Origin: JBHHZM01 sp046758065
GTDB lineage: Bacteria; Pseudomonadota; Alphaproteobacteria; JAAXGF01
DNA: 22,893 nt
Assembly (NCBI GenBank): GCA_046758065.1
Contig: JBHHZM010000044.1
Span: 1-22,893, forward strand
Direction of reading: 5' to 3'
The translations under genes were made by a program, and so were the position numbers. Below the pieces are notes generated by a model, which was not told the origin of the DNA, did no database searches, and saw only the letters and a program-made list of their open reading frames with translations. Below, in pieces: positions 21,020-22,893 of the stretch (positions are counted from its first letter, which is position 1; the number at the start of each line of letters is the position of its first letter).

Positions 21020-22474
21020 ATGAGTGTTCGCAGGTCGCTGGCGTTCTCCCTTGTCGAAAACTACGGCCGGCTGCTTCTCAACTTCGCGCCCGCGGTCATT
21101 CTCGCCCGGCTGCTGACGCCGGCGGAAATCGGCATCTTTTCGCTCAGCGTCGCCTTCATCGGGCTCGCGCACATGCTGCGTGAATTCGGGGTCATGAACT
21201 TCCTGGTCCAGGAGAAGGACCTCACCGAGGACAAGATGCGGACCGCGTTCACCGTCGCGTTCCTCACCGGCGCGGCGGTCGGCGTCGCCATCCTCCTCGC
21301 CAGAGGACCGATGGCGAGGTTCTACGACGAGACGGGCGTCGAGCGGGTGCTCGGCGTGCTGGCGCTCAACTTCTTCGTCATTCCGTTCGGCATGCCGGTG
21401 CTCGGGCTGCTGCAACGCGAGATGCGCTTCGATCTTCTCCTGCGCATCAACATGACCGGTGCGCTGGTTCAGGTCGCGGTGACGCTGACGCTCGCCTTCA
21501 TGGGGTTTTCATACATGAGCATGGCCTGGGGGTCGCTCGCCGGCGCGGTCGCGACCGCCCTGGCCGCGACCGTCGCGAGACCGGCGATCGCGAACCCCCG
21601 GCCGTCGCTCAAGGCGTGGCGCACGGTGTTCGCGTTCGGCGGCAAGAGCAGCCTCGCTTCTCTTGTCAATCAACTCGGAGTTGGCGCGCCGGAGTTCGTT
21701 GCGGGCCGTCTGCTCGGGTTCGCGGCCGTCGGGCTTTACAGCCGCGCCATGAGCCTGTTCGAGATGTTCAGGCAGACGGTGCTCGACGCGGTATGGAGCG
21801 TCGCGCTGCCGGCGTTCGCCGCCAGCAACCGGACCAGCGAGGGCTTGGCCCCGACCTATCTCCTGGCCACGAGCCATATCTCCGTCATCGCCTGGCCGTT
21901 TTTCGGCTTCGTCGGCTTCATGGCGTTTCCGGTGATTCGCATCCTGTTCGGCGATCAGTGGGACGCGGCGGTGCCGGCGGCGCGGATCGTTTCCTTCGCG
22001 ATAATGCTTGTCACGCCGTATCTCCTCAGCTCGCATGCCATCATCGCAATGGGAGAGGTTGGAAAGCTTCTCCGTATCGAACTCGCGTCGCAGGTCACGT
22101 TTGTTGTTTTCGTCGCGATCGGCGCCCTCTACAGCCTCGAAGCCATGGTTGCGGCGCATATCGTCGCGGCCCTCGTTCGCGACTACTTCTCGCAGCGTTA
22201 CCTGCACGATCTCATCGGGGTCACCTTCCGCCAGGTCATCGCGGCGACGGGCAAGAGCCTCGCCGTCCTCGGCGCGACCGTGTTCGTTCCCGCCGTCGTC
22301 GCGGCGACGGTCGAGATCTCGCCGACGAACCTGTGGCCGCCGTTCCTGATCGCGGCTTCCGGCGCGGCCGCCGGCTGGCTCATCGCCGTCTTCGCGCTCG
22401 ATCACCCGGTCCGCGGTGAAATCCTGCGCGTCTGGACGCGCGCGCGCGCCATTGGACTGGCTTGGCGCCCATGA
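21020..22474 (+). CDS. Wzx-type polysaccharide flippase (MOP superfamily)
   Basis: 484 residues. It is thought to flip undecaprenyl-linked oligosaccharide repeat units across the inner membrane. The sequence is hydrophobic throughout with 12-14 predicted helices. The N-terminus NYGRLLLNFAPAVILARLLTPAEIGIFSLSVAF is the typical start of the WzxC/Polysacc_synt-like branch. GLLQREMRFDLLLRINMTG and VAGRLLGFAAVGLYSRAMSLFEMF are typical internal loops, and FPVIRILFGDQWDAAVPAARI begins the second half. ATG 21020 matches the start of the truncated copy; the frame also has GTG at 20999. Its first 250 nt contain the perfect repeat shared with 19174-19388. A GT2 gene follows after 117 bp in the same direction, suggesting co-transcription. 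Confidence 0.92.
   Translation: MSVRRSLAFSLVENYGRLLLNFAPAVILARLLTPAEIGIFSLSVAFIGLAHMLREFGVMNFLVQEKDLTEDKMRTAFTVAFLTGAAVGVAILLARGPMARFYDETGVERVLGVLALNFFVIPFGMPVLGLLQREMRFDLLLRINMTGALVQVAVTLTLAFMGFSYMSMAWGSLAGAVATALAATVARPAIANPRPSLKAWRTVFAFGGKSSLASLVNQLGVGAPEFVAGRLLGFAAVGLYSRAMSLFEMFRQTVLDAVWSVALPAFAASNRTSEGLAPTYLLATSHISVIAWPFFGFVGFMAFPVIRILFGDQWDAAVPAARIVSFAIMLVTPYLLSSHAIIAMGEVGKLLRIELASQVTFVVFVAIGALYSLEAMVAAHIVAALVRDYFSQRYLHDLIGVTFRQVIAATGKSLAVLGATVFVPAVVAATVEISPTNLWPPFLIAASGAAAGWLIAVFALDHPVRGEILRVWTRARAIGLAWRP
21061..21275 (+). repeat. 215-bp perfect direct repeat, copy 2
   Basis: Identical partner of 19174-19388, inside the 5' part of the full-length flippase gene. Together the copies flank an 1887-bp unit that carries the whole inverted GT4 gene. 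Confidence 0.95.
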
Positions 22475-22591
22475 CGGGACAACGACCGTAAACGGACATG
22501 CGAGAGAAACCAGCGGTGCAAAACCCGAGGCTTTGGCCTTCCTGCTATGTGGCGGCAGCCAGCGACAGAAGCGACGGCGCGGAGGCATGAG

Positions 22592-22893
22592 ATGAGCAGG
22601 TTAGACATCAGCTTCATCATTCCCTGTTACAATGCGGGTTCCTATCTCGAGGCTGCGATCGAATCGATCCTTGCCCAGAAGGGCGACTTCGAGATCGTCG
22701 AGATCATCGTGGTCGACGACCGCAGCGACGATCCCGCGACGAAATCGGCCCTCGCCACTGTCGCACGTCTTGAAAAAGTGAAGGTCGTCGCCAACACCGG
22801 GCCGAAAGGCGCGGCCGGCGCCCGAAACGCGGGGCTGGACATCGCGCGGGGCGAGTGGATCGCCTTCTTCGACGCCGACGACGTGCTGACGGA
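22592..22893 (+). CDS. Family 2 glycosyltransferase, N-terminal part (3' end outside window)
   Basis: 100 codons are visible, open to the window edge. The sequence starts MSRLDISFIIPCYNAGSYLE, continues IVEIIVVDDRSDDPATKSAL and reaches GPKGAAGARNAGLDIARGEWIAFFDADDVLT. This is the GT2 core up to the DxD metal-binding motif (DADD at about 96-99). GGAGG lies six bases before ATG 22592. It follows the flippase by 117 bp on the same strand and is likely part of the same glycan operon. A 30-codon frame (22498-22590) ends one base before this start but has no features that support it as a gene. Confidence 0.9.
   Translation, partial: MSRLDISFIIPCYNAGSYLEAAIESILAQKGDFEIVEIIVVDDRSDDPATKSALATVARLEKVKVVANTGPKGAAGARNAGLDIARGEWIAFFDADDVLT

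Noticed and set aside
20910..21023. 37-codon frame before the full flippase, overlapping its start as ATGA
   Set aside because: The homologous frame before copy 1 is broken by TGA at 19095-19097. Differences between the copies fall mostly on second codon positions, which argues against coding constraint.
22498..22590. 30-codon frame ending just before the last GT2 gene
   Set aside because: No ribosome site, no motif and no conserved partner. Such frames are common by chance.
1..22893. CRISPR arrays, tRNA or rRNA genes, integrases and transposases
   Set aside because: No regularly spaced repeats, no cloverleaf-type sequences and no recombinase motifs were seen on either strand. The only sizeable repeat is the flippase duplication.

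Overview
High-GC DNA with strong GC3 bias, long antisense open frames, a complete cpa/tad Flp-pilus operon in the alphaproteobacterial order (cpaA-B-C-D-E-F-tadB-tadC) and an RpoH-type sigma factor point to an alphaproteobacterium, most likely a Rhodospirillales-like lineage. Species cannot be named from sequence alone.

Layout. (1) 1-723, + strand: the 3' end of a gene for an Ala/Pro/Glu-rich protein ending in a SPOR domain. It converges on (2) 986-9321, - strand: eight Flp/Tad assembly genes read as one unit: cpaA prepilin peptidase, a possible 37-codon ORF, cpaB, cpaC secretin, cpaD lipoprotein, cpaE/tadZ, cpaF/tadA ATPase, tadB and tadC. Most junctions overlap by 1-11 nt. No pilin or tadE/F-type pseudopilin gene was found. 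(3) 9851-11422, +: an orphan MttB-family methyltransferase without an in-frame amber codon. (4) 11557-13186: an rpoH-like sigma factor gene (-) and a MarR regulator gene with a Cys-rich tail (+), divergently transcribed. Their predicted promoters share one self-complementary -35 hexamer. (5) 13217-13609, -: a small conserved-looking protein with a C-terminal membrane anchor. (6) 14075 to the end: an envelope/polysaccharide region with a tandem-VanZ membrane protein, a SAM methyltransferase, a secreted C-type-lectin-like protein, a GT2 glycosyltransferase, a truncated wzx-type flippase copy, an inverted GT4 glycosyltransferase, a full-length wzx flippase and the start of a second GT2.

How the parts work together. 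The tad genes encode nearly the whole inner-membrane motor and outer-membrane secretin of a Flp pilus, so the pilins must lie elsewhere. The right-hand third looks like one end of an exopolysaccharide or O-antigen cluster: glycosyltransferases build a lipid-linked repeat unit, the methyltransferase may modify it, and the flippase exports it.

Most unusual points. A 215-bp perfect direct repeat lies inside two otherwise diverged flippase 5' ends and flanks the inverted GT4 gene. Recombination between the repeats would remove GT4 yet keep the flippase reading frame. The rpoH/marR intergenic region has a compact back-to-back promoter with a palindrome over the rpoH -10 and a predicted leaderless marR transcript. 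cpaE seems to start at ATT. All promoter, operator and recombination statements are read by eye and not experimentally supported.
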